A stretch of 64,000 nt of DNA from positions 29,126 to 93,125 of the forward strand of contig CAZTZY010000002.1 of assembly GCA_964617765.1 (NCBI GenBank). The letters run 5' to 3'. Shown here one piece after another: positions 47,982 through 56,197 of the stretch. Source of the DNA: CAZTZY01 sp964617765. Lineage in GTDB: Bacteria > Pseudomonadota > Gammaproteobacteria > Pseudomonadales > DT-91. A program made the translations under genes and the position numbers. Numbering within the stretch: position 1 is the first letter of the stretch; each line of letters begins with the position of its first letter. A model generated the notes under the pieces. The model was not told the origin of the DNA. It saw nothing but the letters and a program-made list of their open reading frames with translations, and searched no databases.

Positions 47982-48037
47982 AATCCGTTTTTCAGTGATG
48001 CTTTTGACCAACGCAACGCTGAAAAATTACCCTCGCC

Positions 48038-48065
48038 CTTGAAACCTCAAAACCAACCCCTATTT
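48038..48065 (+). promoter_or_regulatory. RpoH (sigma-32) promoter before hsp20
   Basis: CTTGAAA is followed after 12 bases by CCCCTATTT, a very good match to the heat-shock consensus. It lies about 118 bases before the hsp20 ATG, leaving a long 5' leader. Confidence 0.78.
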
Positions 48066-48182
48066 ATTTAAACAAGAGTGATTCACAGAATACTCTTGCA
48101 GATAGCGCTATCTGAATTAAACACAACCATATCGGGCAGTTTTGCCTGAATGTTAACCTTGCTTAATACAGGAGGCCTTATC

Positions 48183-48617
48183 ATGGCTACCGCTTTATCT
48201 TTATCACCCTTATTCCGTCAATCCGTTGGTTTTGATCGTTTCAACGATTTATTTGAAACCCTCAACGCGGATAATGACCATAAAAACGTTTATCCGCCCT
48301 ACGACATCATCAAAAACAGCGAAAACCAATACCAGATCGTGATGGCCGTTGCCGGATTCCATGAAGCCGAAATCAGCATCACACTGGAATACGACATACT
48401 CAAGGTCAGCGGCAAAAGCGAACAAAACGCAGAAGAATCAAACGTGTACCTGCATCGCGGCATCGCCAGGCGTGCCTTTGAGCGCAGCTATCGCCTGGCC
48501 GACCACATGAAAGTGCAAAACGCCAGTTTAACCAACGGCTTGTTGACCATTACGATAGAACGCGAAATACCTGCAGAAAAGAAACCGCAGATGATTGCCA
48601 TTAATAGCGCCAATTAA
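48183..48617 (+). CDS. Small heat shock protein Hsp20 (IbpA-like)
   Basis: A 144-residue small heat shock protein. It starts at the ATG preceded by GGAGG; the open frame extends upstream but without a ribosome site. The N-terminus has FRQSVGFDRFNDLFETL, the alpha-crystallin core has YPPYDIIKNSENQYQIVMAV and the domain end has FERSYRLADHMKVQNASL. It binds unfolding proteins and prevents aggregation. An RpoH promoter precedes it. It is placed between smpB and ssrA. Confidence 0.94.
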   Translation: MATALSLSPLFRQSVGFDRFNDLFETLNADNDHKNVYPPYDIIKNSENQYQIVMAVAGFHEAEISITLEYDILKVSGKSEQNAEESNVYLHRGIARRAFERSYRLADHMKVQNASLTNGLLTITIEREIPAEKKPQMIAINSAN

Positions 48618-48633
48618 TTCAGTTGGTTATTTA

Positions 48634-48663
48634 TGGATGCGGGTTCATGCCCCCGACTCCACC
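48634..48663 (+). repeat. Degenerate copy of the tmRNA 3' end
   Basis: The stretch has GGGTTC, a short gap and CCCCGACTCCACC, matching the T-arm and acceptor end of tmRNA at 49099-49123. It lies 109 bases upstream of ssrA in the same orientation. It may be an attachment-site scar, since ssrA 3' ends are common integration targets, or a partial duplication. Confidence 0.6.
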
Positions 48664-48718
48664 CAATTGAACTTAATGCAAAATAAGGGTCTAAAAAACA
48701 GCGGAGAAAAAGCCTTGT

Positions 48719-48748
48719 TTGACAGCACTTGCCAACAAGGCGGATAAT
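48719..48748 (+). promoter_or_regulatory. Sigma-70 promoter of ssrA
   Basis: TTGACA and GATAAT are separated by 18 bases and end 23 bases before the mature 5' end of tmRNA. This is a near-consensus housekeeping promoter. Confidence 0.75.
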
Positions 48749-48771
48749 CGCCGCGTACAGGAAAACCATAC

Positions 48772-49126
48772 GGGGTCGTTTTGGATTCGACATCGGTATC
48801 AAAGTTTTCTGGTGCATGCCGTGAGGGTAGCCAATCACGTTAATCCAAAGCTGCATTGTTATAGTTGCAAACGACTCTAACTACGCTTTAGCAGCCTAAG
48901 GGCCGCTAACGGTTTCTAACAAGGTGCCAATACCGCGAGAGAAACTGTCATATAGAATTGGATCGTAACGAAGCCAGCTTGGGGTGGAGTTATTAAACAA
49001 ATACAAGATCGCGCTTAACGTCCTGCCACTGGGTTGCTAAGCGTTAAATCAATAAATGGATCTAAGCATGTAGAGCCGCTAATAGCGAACTGATGGACGG
49101 GGGTTCAAATCCCCCCGACTCCACCA
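48772..49126 (+). ncRNA. ssrA: Transfer-messenger RNA (tmRNA)
   Basis: The 5' end GGGGTCGTTTTGGATTCGAC pairs with the 3' end CGACTCCACCA to form the acceptor stem (seven pairs, one of them G-U); CCA is encoded. The resume codon starts the tag ANDSNYALAA at 48868-48897, with TAA at 48898-48900. The T-arm GGGGGTTCAAATCCCCC precedes the acceptor end. With SmpB it rescues stalled ribosomes and tags the incomplete protein for proteolysis. Confidence 0.96.
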
Positions 49127-49133
49127 AATAAAT

Positions 49134-49163
49134 AAAGGCCACCCCACAAGGGAGGCCTTTTTT
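49134..49163 (+). terminator. Rho-independent terminator of ssrA
   Basis: AAAGGCC and GGCCTTT form a stem, extended by further pairing of CCC with GGG, followed by TTT-TATTT. It starts eight bases after the tmRNA CCA end. Confidence 0.85.
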
Positions 49164-49207
49164 ATTTGCCGGATTTGCTAGAACTGGACTTGCATAGTCG
49201 GGGTTCA

Positions 49208-49230
49208 CAAAACTGTCCGGAACAGTTTTG
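49208..49230. repeat. Perfect inverted repeat downstream of ssrA
   Basis: CAAAACTGT and its exact complement flank five bases (CCGGA). The GC-rich segment that follows contains GGCCATGGATGGCC, also nearly palindromic. The pair looks like the end of a dispersed intergenic repeat; no second copy is present in the window. Confidence 0.5.
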
Positions 49231-49416
49231 CATGAGCGCAGCGAACCCGCAGGGCGAAGGCCATGGATGGCCTGAGTAATTCCCCCTCACTCATCCCAAA
49301 CAGGCAAAATACAAATCCATTTTTACGGCCATTATGTGCCTCCACAGAGGCATTCAACCCAAAAATTAGTTATAGTAGTCCTTTATATTCAATAGATTAC
49401 ACAGGGCAACCCAAAC

Positions 49417-51378
49417 ATGTCGGCGATTTCTTACCGCGCAGATCTTGATGGATTAAGGGCAATAGCCATCATTATGGCCATTATCTATCACACCGGGCTC
49501 GGCATTCTGCCCGGTGGTTTTATTGGTATCGAAATGTTTTTTGTGCTTTCCGGTTACCTGATTACTACCCAGATTTCTAACGATATGCTTATTGATAAAT
49601 TTTCGCTGAAGGAATTTTATCTACGGCGGTTCCGCAGGTTGTTACCCACCAATATTGTTGTTTTGCTTGTCACTTTTATTGCCGCATTTTTTATCCTTTT
49701 ACCCAAGGATTTTATCTATCACACAAAACTCATGGGGCTGGGTTTTATGTCGCTGGGTAATTTTTATCTGGCCAATACCACAGGAGGCTATTTTGCCCAG
49801 GCTACGGAAGAGATAACGTTACTGCACACCTGGTCGTTATCAGTTGAGGAACAGTTTTATTTATTGTGGCCTTTGCTTTTATTGTTTGTGATAAAACGTT
49901 TCAGTTATATCAATACCATAAAAATATTTTTTGTCGTTTTGATTTTATCTATCACACTAGCGGAGTGGTTAGTCAGGAATAACCCCACAGATGCTTATTT
50001 CCTGCTGTCATCACGGTTTTATGAACTCCTGGTCGGTTGTGTGCTGGCTTTAATTGCACGTTATTTGCCTGCATTAAAAAGCCCGCAATCTACCGTTTTA
50101 GCTGTAATCGGTTTCGTCGGAATTTTGTTCAACATTTTTAATGACAATGCCCCACACAATTTCCCCGGGTTAAATGCGTTGTATGCTTGCATGGGCACCG
50201 CACTGATTATTTATGCGGGCTCTTGCGGCAACCCGGTAACAAAACTAATCTCAACCCCGGCGTTAACGCATATTGGTAAAATTTCCTATTCATTGTATTT
50301 ATGGCACTGGCCTATCTTTGCGCTTATACGCTATGTAACAGGTTCTATTACACCCATCCAGGCGCTTATTGCTGTAGCCGTTTCATTGGTATTGTCGAAC
50401 CTGACCTGGAAGTATGTGGAAAATCCGTTTCGTATCCGCTGGAAATTTCCTTTCAAGCAAACTTTTATCGGTATGTATATTGTTCCCATCGTCCTGTTTA
50501 GTGTTATCGTTATTCTTGCCTATAAAACCGAAGGTTTTCCACAGCGTTTTGGTAATATGCAGGAATCTGTAGCGACCATGGAAAGCAAACCAAAAGCCCA
50601 CCGTGAAAGCTGTACTAACGATGCAACAGTGGATTGCAGAAATGTCTTGTTGATTGGCGATTCCCATGCGGAACATTTTGACCCATTGATACATGTATTT
50701 ACCAATGATGCCAAAAACCTGCGGCTAAGCTCGGTTTCCAGCCCTCATTGCCCACCCATAAAAGGCCTTATTATCTCCAGCAAAACAGAGAACCTGGGCG
50801 ATAAGGATGTTTGCCATGCGCGCAATGAAAAATTGTATGGCATGATTGAACAAGGTAATTATCAATATGTTGTTCTCGCTGCGTACTGGTCTGTCGTAGA
50901 AATGAAGTCAGAAAAAATCTATTTTATCGATGAGGATTCACCTGAAGTTTCTGTTGAAAACAGCTATCAGGTCATTCGTGAAAACCTTTATACATCGCTG
51001 GACATCATAACCAAAAGCCGGGCAATTCCTGTGATTGTAAAAGACAACCTTATCATCAGTGTTGAATCGTTAAAATGTTCTCGCCAACATTTCCTGTGGC
51101 CGGCTTTCAGTAAAAACTGTAATACCCCGATTGAAACGCTTGAACAACAACAAGTGAAAATCAATGTGTTATTTGCTGATATAAAAAGGGATTACCCGCA
51201 GGTTATTTTTATTGATCCTAACAAGGTACTCTGCAACGACAAGGAATGTTTCAAAAGCCTGGACAATGTGCCGCTGTATCGGGATGACGACCACTTCAAT
51301 GCCGGTGGTTCACATATTGTCGGCATGAAATACCTGCATGAGTTCGGCAATCCTTTTCTTGAGACGCAAGCTCATTAA
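49417..51378 (+). CDS. OafA/YrhL-type acyltransferase with SGNH domain (paralogue)
   Basis: A 653-residue membrane protein closely related in layout and sequence to the one at 34338. The acyltransferase-3 domain has ADLDGLRAIAIIMAIIYHTG, EMFFVLSGYLITTQI, FYLRRFRRLLPT and HTWSLSVEEQFYLLWPLLLL. The SGNH domain has LLIGDSHAEHF and YRDDDHFNAGGSH. It should O-acylate a surface polysaccharide from the periplasmic side. It starts 290 bases after ssrA and converges on trxC, with nine bases between stops. No glycan biosynthesis genes are adjacent. Confidence 0.9.
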   Translation: MSAISYRADLDGLRAIAIIMAIIYHTGLGILPGGFIGIEMFFVLSGYLITTQISNDMLIDKFSLKEFYLRRFRRLLPTNIVVLLVTFIAAFFILLPKDFIYHTKLMGLGFMSLGNFYLANTTGGYFAQATEEITLLHTWSLSVEEQFYLLWPLLLLFVIKRFSYINTIKIFFVVLILSITLAEWLVRNNPTDAYFLLSSRFYELLVGCVLALIARYLPALKSPQSTVLAVIGFVGILFNIFNDNAPHNFPGLNALYACMGTALIIYAGSCGNPVTKLISTPALTHIGKISYSLYLWHWPIFALIRYVTGSITPIQALIAVAVSLVLSNLTWKYVENPFRIRWKFPFKQTFIGMYIVPIVLFSVIVILAYKTEGFPQRFGNMQESVATMESKPKAHRESCTNDATVDCRNVLLIGDSHAEHFDPLIHVFTNDAKNLRLSSVSSPHCPPIKGLIISSKTENLGDKDVCHARNEKLYGMIEQGNYQYVVLAAYWSVVEMKSEKIYFIDEDSPEVSVENSYQVIRENLYTSLDIITKSRAIPVIVKDNLIISVESLKCSRQHFLWPAFSKNCNTPIETLEQQQVKINVLFADIKRDYPQVIFIDPNKVLCNDKECFKSLDNVPLYRDDDHFNAGGSHIVGMKYLHEFGNPFLETQAH

Positions 51379-51387
51379 CGAAAACTG

Positions 51388-51825
51388 CTAGCGGATATTG
51401 GCCTGCACCCAACGCACAATATCCCTGGCGCTCATTGCACCGGCCTGGCTGGCGATTTCCTTGCCATTCCTGAACAGCTTGAGTGTGGGTATGCTGCGTA
51501 TGCCGAATTCTGCTGCCAGGTTTTGTTCGCTTTCAGTATTCACCTTGGCCACGCGCACATGAGGCTCGAGCATGGTTGCTGCCTCTGTAAATTGCGGTGC
51601 CATGGTGCGGCAAGGCCCACACCACGGCGCCCAGAAATCGACTAACACAGGAATGTCATTCTTCTCAAGATGACGCGCAAAATTACCCGCCACAAGCTCC
51701 ACTGGATGCCCTGCAAAAAAGGCACTGTGGCATTGCCCGCATTTAGGGGCACTGGTTAATTTTTCTGTTGGAACTCGATTCAATGCCGAGCAATGCGGAC
51801 AAACGATATGCTTAGAACCTGACAT
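51388..51825 (-). CDS. trxC: Thioredoxin 2
   Basis: A 145-residue thioredoxin with the extra N-terminal zinc site of TrxC: Cys 9, 12, 29 and 32 (CPHC and CGQC). The active site is WCGPC at 68-72, and the conserved SIPTLKLF loop with cis-Pro lies near residue 114. It reduces protein disulfides in the cytoplasm and is linked to oxidative stress defence. It neighbours glutathionylspermidine synthase, another thiol-redox enzyme. Confidence 0.95.
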   Translation of the reverse strand: MSGSKHIVCPHCSALNRVPTEKLTSAPKCGQCHSAFFAGHPVELVAGNFARHLEKNDIPVLVDFWAPWCGPCRTMAPQFTEAATMLEPHVRVAKVNTESEQNLAAEFGIRSIPTLKLFRNGKEIASQAGAMSARDIVRWVQANIR

Positions 51826-51850
51826 AATGACTCCATAACATTTTTGATAA

Positions 51851-51968
51851 TTAAGGAACCTCTGAAAAACATCCTTTTGTTATTCTGAACGCAGTGAAGA
51901 ATCTTTTTAATTCAAGTAGTTAGATTTCTCACTTTGTTCGAAATGACAGTTATTCAAAGGTTCCTTAA
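51851..51968. mobile_element. MITE-like element with terminal inverted repeats (copy 1)
   Basis: A 118-base non-coding segment begins TTAAGGAACCTCTGAA and ends with its near-perfect complement, TTCAAAGGTTCCTTAA. Its interior contains TTTTGTTATTCTGAACGCAG and GTTAGATTTCTC. The same interior occurs in inverted orientation at 54031-54166, on the other side of gsp. No transposase is encoded. Confidence 0.75.
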
Positions 51969-52100
51969 AATATGGGGCCGGCATTATTGAATACAAGAAT
52001 ACCTTCACTGATTGTTGCAATTAAGTATAGTAGCTCATGCTTTTCTGTAATCTGCTAAACTCAGTCCTGTATTTTATCAATTTTATGTGATTACCGACCC

Positions 52101-53990
52101 ATGACTGCATCCAAAACCCTAATGCCACTGCCCTTTGGCTCTATCCTCGGTTACGCGCCAGGCAATGTACCGGTCTACTCCTCGGATTACGACACTGTGG
52201 ACACCCATGAATTGCCCAATCGCCATGACTTTTTCCATGAGGTTGAGGGGGTATATACCGGGTACAAATGGCAATGTGTGGAGTTTGCCCGTCGCTGGCT
52301 GTTATTGAATATGGGTTATGTGTTTGATGATATTTCTATGGCCTATGATATTTTCAGGCTCACCACAGTTAAACGGGTTAGTGACAATTCAACCTTGCCA
52401 CTTCGGGCTTTTGCCAATGGCTCACTCCGGCATCCCGAACCTGGCTGCATGTTGATATGGAGCGAGGGCGGTGAGTTTAATGTCACTGGCCATGTCGCCA
52501 TCATCACTGAAGTGTTTCCCGATCGCGTTCGCATTGCCGAACAAAACCTGCACCACCAGTTATGGCAGGAAGGCTGCAATTTCTCGCGCGAATTACCGGC
52601 CCAGATAGCTGTAGATGGCAGCTTCTGGATACAGTGCTCGTTCCGTGATGCTGCCGTGCTTGGCTGGATGATACAAACCGAAGATGCCACCCATGCCACC
52701 ACTATTCCCGAGGCGGATAGCCGACTGTTCAATATTTACCTGAAAGAAGTCGCACCGATAGACAATGAAAAGCGCATTTGGCTGAACATGGCCAATCCTG
52801 ATGAAGCTGCCTATGTCGCCAAAATGAAAGGCTCTCGATTAAGCAGCAACGACGCAGCCCAATATCGTTATTTCACCATTTCGCGCACTGCACAACAAGA
52901 ACTGAAACGCGCCAGCAATGAACTGCATCGCATGTTCATGCATGCCACTGATTATGTCTTGCACAACGAAGCCGTGCTGGAAAAGTTCAATATACCAAAA
53001 GTGTTATGGCCTCGACTACAGGAGTCGTGGGATAACCGCCGCAACCAGATGATTACCGGGCGCTTTGATTTCAGCCTGACCCAAAACGGTATCAAACTGT
53101 ATGAATATAACTGTGATTCCGCCGCCTGTTATATGGAATGCGGCAAGATACAAGGCAAATGGGCCGAACACTTTCACTGTAACGAAGGGGATGATCCCGG
53201 TGAAACCTTGCAGGAACAACTGACCGAAGCCTGGCGACACAGTGGCGTAGATGGCCTGTTGCACATCATGATTGACCACGACGAGGAAGAACTGTTCCAC
53301 GGTCTCTATATGCAGGAAGCCATACGCGATGCCGGCATCCGCAGTAAACTGATCCATGGCACTGAAGGTTTGCACTGGAATGACAATGACGAAGTACTGG
53401 ATGCGGATGGCGAAAAAATTGCCTGGGTATGGAAAACCTGGGCCTGGGAAACTGCGCTCGATCAACTGCGTGATGAACTGAAAGAAGCCGTTGAGCTATC
53501 ACCACAAGTCAAACACCAGCGACCGCCCAAACTGATGGATGTGTTGCTGAATCCCGATACGGTAGTATTTGAACCGTTATGGACCCTCATTCCCAGCAAC
53601 AAGGCCATATTACCGTTGTTATGGCAAATGTTCCCTAACTACCCTTACCTGCTGGAAGCACAGTTTGAGTTGACCAAAGAGCTACAACAGCGTGGTTATG
53701 CCAGCAAGCCGATTGTCGGCCGCTGCGGCCACAATATCAGCATAGTGGATAACACATCAGCTACGCTGAACCGCACTGAAGGTGCATTTGACCAACACAA
53801 CCAGGTTTACCAGGAGTTTTTCCCGCTACCGGATATTGATGGCTATAAAGTACAGATATCAACCTTCTCGGTGGCTGGAATTTATGCAGGTGCCGGCGTG
53901 CGTACCGACAAATCACTGATTGTCACCGGTAAAAGTGACCTGATGCCATTGCGCGTGGTGGATGACAACGCTTTTCTGCAGGATGAGTAA
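52101..53990 (+). CDS. gsp: Bifunctional glutathionylspermidine amidase/synthase
   Basis: A 629-residue protein with both halves of E. coli Gsp. The N-terminal CHAP amidase (about 1-195) has GYKWQCVEFARRW with catalytic Cys 59 and GHVAIITE with the His. The C-terminal ATP-grasp-like synthetase (about 205-629) shows YEYNCDSAACYMECG, KIAWVWKTWAWETAL and the late GRCGHNISIV. It links glutathione to spermidine and hydrolyses the product, modulating thiol pools. The gene stands alone, flanked on both sides by inverted MITE-like repeats. Confidence 0.95.
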   Translation: MTASKTLMPLPFGSILGYAPGNVPVYSSDYDTVDTHELPNRHDFFHEVEGVYTGYKWQCVEFARRWLLLNMGYVFDDISMAYDIFRLTTVKRVSDNSTLPLRAFANGSLRHPEPGCMLIWSEGGEFNVTGHVAIITEVFPDRVRIAEQNLHHQLWQEGCNFSRELPAQIAVDGSFWIQCSFRDAAVLGWMIQTEDATHATTIPEADSRLFNIYLKEVAPIDNEKRIWLNMANPDEAAYVAKMKGSRLSSNDAAQYRYFTISRTAQQELKRASNELHRMFMHATDYVLHNEAVLEKFNIPKVLWPRLQESWDNRRNQMITGRFDFSLTQNGIKLYEYNCDSAACYMECGKIQGKWAEHFHCNEGDDPGETLQEQLTEAWRHSGVDGLLHIMIDHDEEELFHGLYMQEAIRDAGIRSKLIHGTEGLHWNDNDEVLDADGEKIAWVWKTWAWETALDQLRDELKEAVELSPQVKHQRPPKLMDVLLNPDTVVFEPLWTLIPSNKAILPLLWQMFPNYPYLLEAQFELTKELQQRGYASKPIVGRCGHNISIVDNTSATLNRTEGAFDQHNQVYQEFFPLPDIDGYKVQISTFSVAGIYAGAGVRTDKSLIVTGKSDLMPLRVVDDNAFLQDE

Positions 53991-54030
53991 ACTTGTATCA
54001 GCGCATCTTGCACCAACATATGATGTCCTA

Positions 54031-54166
54031 ATGAGCCACTGAATAATTGTCATTTCTAACGCAGCGAGAAATCTAACTTCCTGAATTCAAAAGATTCTTC
54101 ACCGAGTTTACCCTGATTCATTCGACCGGGCTCGGAATAACAAAAGGGAATTTTTCAGAAGCTCAT
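54031..54166. mobile_element. MITE-like element with terminal inverted repeats (copy 2)
   Basis: A 136-base segment has ends ATGAGCCACTGAA and TTCAGAAGCTCAT (11 of 13 pairs). Its reverse complement contains TCTGAAAAATTCCCTTTTGT, GAAGAATCTTTTGAATTCA and GTTAGATTTCTCGC, matching the copy at 51851. It lies downstream of gsp in opposite orientation to copy 1. Confidence 0.75.
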
Positions 54167-54273
54167 GAACATCCAGTTTTCATAGTAATTTCCTCAATGT
54201 TTGCACATTTACTCCCCAAAACTTCACTACACTCCAGATAATGAAAATATAAAAAGCTATTCAGGAGTCAGTA

Positions 54274-55563
54274 ATGCGCAAACACATCACTCCCAATCAC
54301 CTGCAATTCGCCACCAGCGTCTTCAGCACCTGCGTCATCAGCGCCTTACTTTTACAAGGCTGTATCAATGCGCCTTCCAGCATGCCGGGAACGACAACGA
54401 CCAGCAGTAATTGCACTTCCACCACCAGCACCAGTGATATGTTGAATAACTGGATGATTAACTCCAGCAATGAACGGTCATTAAACATTTTTGAAACCGG
54501 CAGCAGTCTGGGTGTACTGGTAAACGTACAATCGGTGGCAAGCGTGGCCTGCTCCGGCAGCAATTATATCCAGGTACAGGCCACCGGTGTGCCTAATTAT
54601 TCGGTAACCATGACTGCCGCCGATATCACGGCACTGAACAGCCGCCCGAAAGCCAGTACCGATTTCCTCAGTGGCAGCACGACAGCCAGTGCAGGCAATG
54701 TGGTCAAGTTTGGTCAAAATATTGGCTTCAATAGTAATAGCACTTGCTCCACTAACGGTGGCACCGGATATTGGCCTCCCGGCCCCAAGTGCCCGAAAAA
54801 TGTCAGCCATAACAGTTATTTCCCGATCAACCCTACAGCCAGTACCACCTCCTGCAAATCGGGCATGGGTGCCATCGGCTATTGGGAAAATGGCAGTTCC
54901 ATTTATCAATGGTCTGACGGTGGCAGTTATAACAACCAGAATATATGGCACACATTAGCCCCGGTTGCGGAACAATATGATGTGGATATTTGTGGTGGCC
55001 ATGCCGCCAATGGCGATTATCATCATCACTTCCATTCCAGTTGTATGGCCAACCAGCTGAATGATAACGGCACAACACATTCTCCGGTATATGGTTATGC
55101 AGCTGATGGGTACCCGATCTATGGGCCGTGGGAATCTAACGGGGTATTGGCCAAAAGCAGCTGGGTGGTGAGGGATTATGCCAATGCCGGTTCCGCGACA
55201 GGCTGTGGCAGCGTCGGTGTACGCAACTGTGTGCTGGTCGATCAATATGACATTAGCAAGGGCACTACGACAGCAACGACTGGCCCTACCACTTCAGCCA
55301 GCTACACCACTATGTCGGGCAATAACCTGACGGCATCTGCGGGCTTCTTTTATGAAGATTATTACTGGAGCTCGGCGCTGACTAATCTGGGCGGTGAATA
55401 CCTGGATAACCATAATGGCCATACTGATGGAACACGCGGTTATCACTATCATGTCACCACTACACTTTCGAGTGGAAAACTGGTGCCGGCCTTCCCGTAT
55501 ACCATAGGACCAACCTTTTACGGAAAACTGGCCAGCAATGCCATGACTTCCTGCGGTACCTGA
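54274..55563 (+). CDS. YHYH-domain lipoprotein
   Basis: A 429-residue protein with a lipoprotein signal ending LLLQGC (Cys at about 29), followed by a Thr/Ser-rich linker. The YHYH domain has GDYHHHFHSSCM, AADGYPIYGPWES, EYLDNHNGHTDGTRGYHYHV. The His-rich motifs suggest metal binding, but the family has no settled function. The mature protein should be anchored to a membrane and face the periplasm or outside. It is convergent with msrB; a perfect hairpin lies between them. Confidence 0.85.
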   Translation: MRKHITPNHLQFATSVFSTCVISALLLQGCINAPSSMPGTTTTSSNCTSTTSTSDMLNNWMINSSNERSLNIFETGSSLGVLVNVQSVASVACSGSNYIQVQATGVPNYSVTMTAADITALNSRPKASTDFLSGSTTASAGNVVKFGQNIGFNSNSTCSTNGGTGYWPPGPKCPKNVSHNSYFPINPTASTTSCKSGMGAIGYWENGSSIYQWSDGGSYNNQNIWHTLAPVAEQYDVDICGGHAANGDYHHHFHSSCMANQLNDNGTTHSPVYGYAADGYPIYGPWESNGVLAKSSWVVRDYANAGSATGCGSVGVRNCVLVDQYDISKGTTTATTGPTTSASYTTMSGNNLTASAGFFYEDYYWSSALTNLGGEYLDNHNGHTDGTRGYHYHVTTTLSSGKLVPAFPYTIGPTFYGKLASNAMTSCGT

Positions 55564-55584
55564 ACCTGCCGCAAACCAAAAGCC

Positions 55585-55609
55585 CTGGTGCGTTTCTACT
55601 ACGCACCAG
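55585..55609. terminator. Hairpin between convergent YHYH and msrB genes
   Basis: CTGGTGCGT and its exact complement flank a seven-base loop in the 54-base gap between two stop codons. On the minus strand it is followed by GGCTTTTGG, a short T-run; it is a likely bidirectional terminator. Confidence 0.65.
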
Positions 55610-55617
55610 AAAATAGC

Positions 55618-56121
55618 CTAGACACGCAACTCCGGCAGTTTTTCTCCATCAGGTACAAAGTTTAACGCCAATCCATTATTGCAATAACGTAATCCCGTAG
55701 GCGCAGGCCCATCATCAAAAACATGGCCCTGATGACCGCCACAACGCGCACAATGATATTCTTTGCGCGGCCAAACCAGCTTGTAATCGGTCTTGGTGGC
55801 AGTAGCTTCGGTCAAGGTTTGGAAAAAACTGGGCCAACCTGTGCCACTCTCGTATTTATATTCGCTCTTGAACAAGGGCAAAAAACAGGCTGCGCAAATG
55901 AAAGTGCCTTTACGCTTTTCATGATTTAACGCACTGCTATTGGAGGGTTCTGTATTTTCTTCAAATAACACAGCATAACTGTCTTTGAGTAACAGTTTTT
56001 TCCATTCAGCTTTGGATTTTTCCACTATTTGCATTGCCATCACCACCTTGCTTAACGGGAACAAAACTACACCACTGGCTATTAACAATGTACTTTTAAG
56101 CCATTCTCGACGCTTCATCAT
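55618..56121 (-). CDS. msrB: Exported peptide-methionine (R)-S-oxide reductase MsrB
   Basis: A 167-residue MsrB. It has an N-terminal KRREWLKS followed by a hydrophobic stretch, which fits a Tat-type signal, so the enzyme probably acts in the periplasm. The zinc sites are CAAC and CARC, the core has SGTGWPSFFQ, and the catalytic Cys is in RYCNNG near residue 147. It reduces methionine-R-sulfoxide in proteins. I use the ATG at 56121, preceded by GGTAAAGG. Confidence 0.92.
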   Translation of the reverse strand: MMKRREWLKSTLLIASGVVLFPLSKVVMAMQIVEKSKAEWKKLLLKDSYAVLFEENTEPSNSSALNHEKRKGTFICAACFLPLFKSEYKYESGTGWPSFFQTLTEATATKTDYKLVWPRKEYHCARCGGHQGHVFDDGPAPTGLRYCNNGLALNFVPDGEKLPELRV

Positions 56122-56197
56122 CAACCTTTACCTCATACTTACTATTACTACCTGTGAATCCGTATGACCCATGATTCGGCAAAGAGTTTCATGGCGA

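Noticed and set aside
48634..48663. tRNA gene upstream of ssrA
   Set aside because: Only T-arm and acceptor-like parts are present; no D-arm or anticodon arm precedes them.
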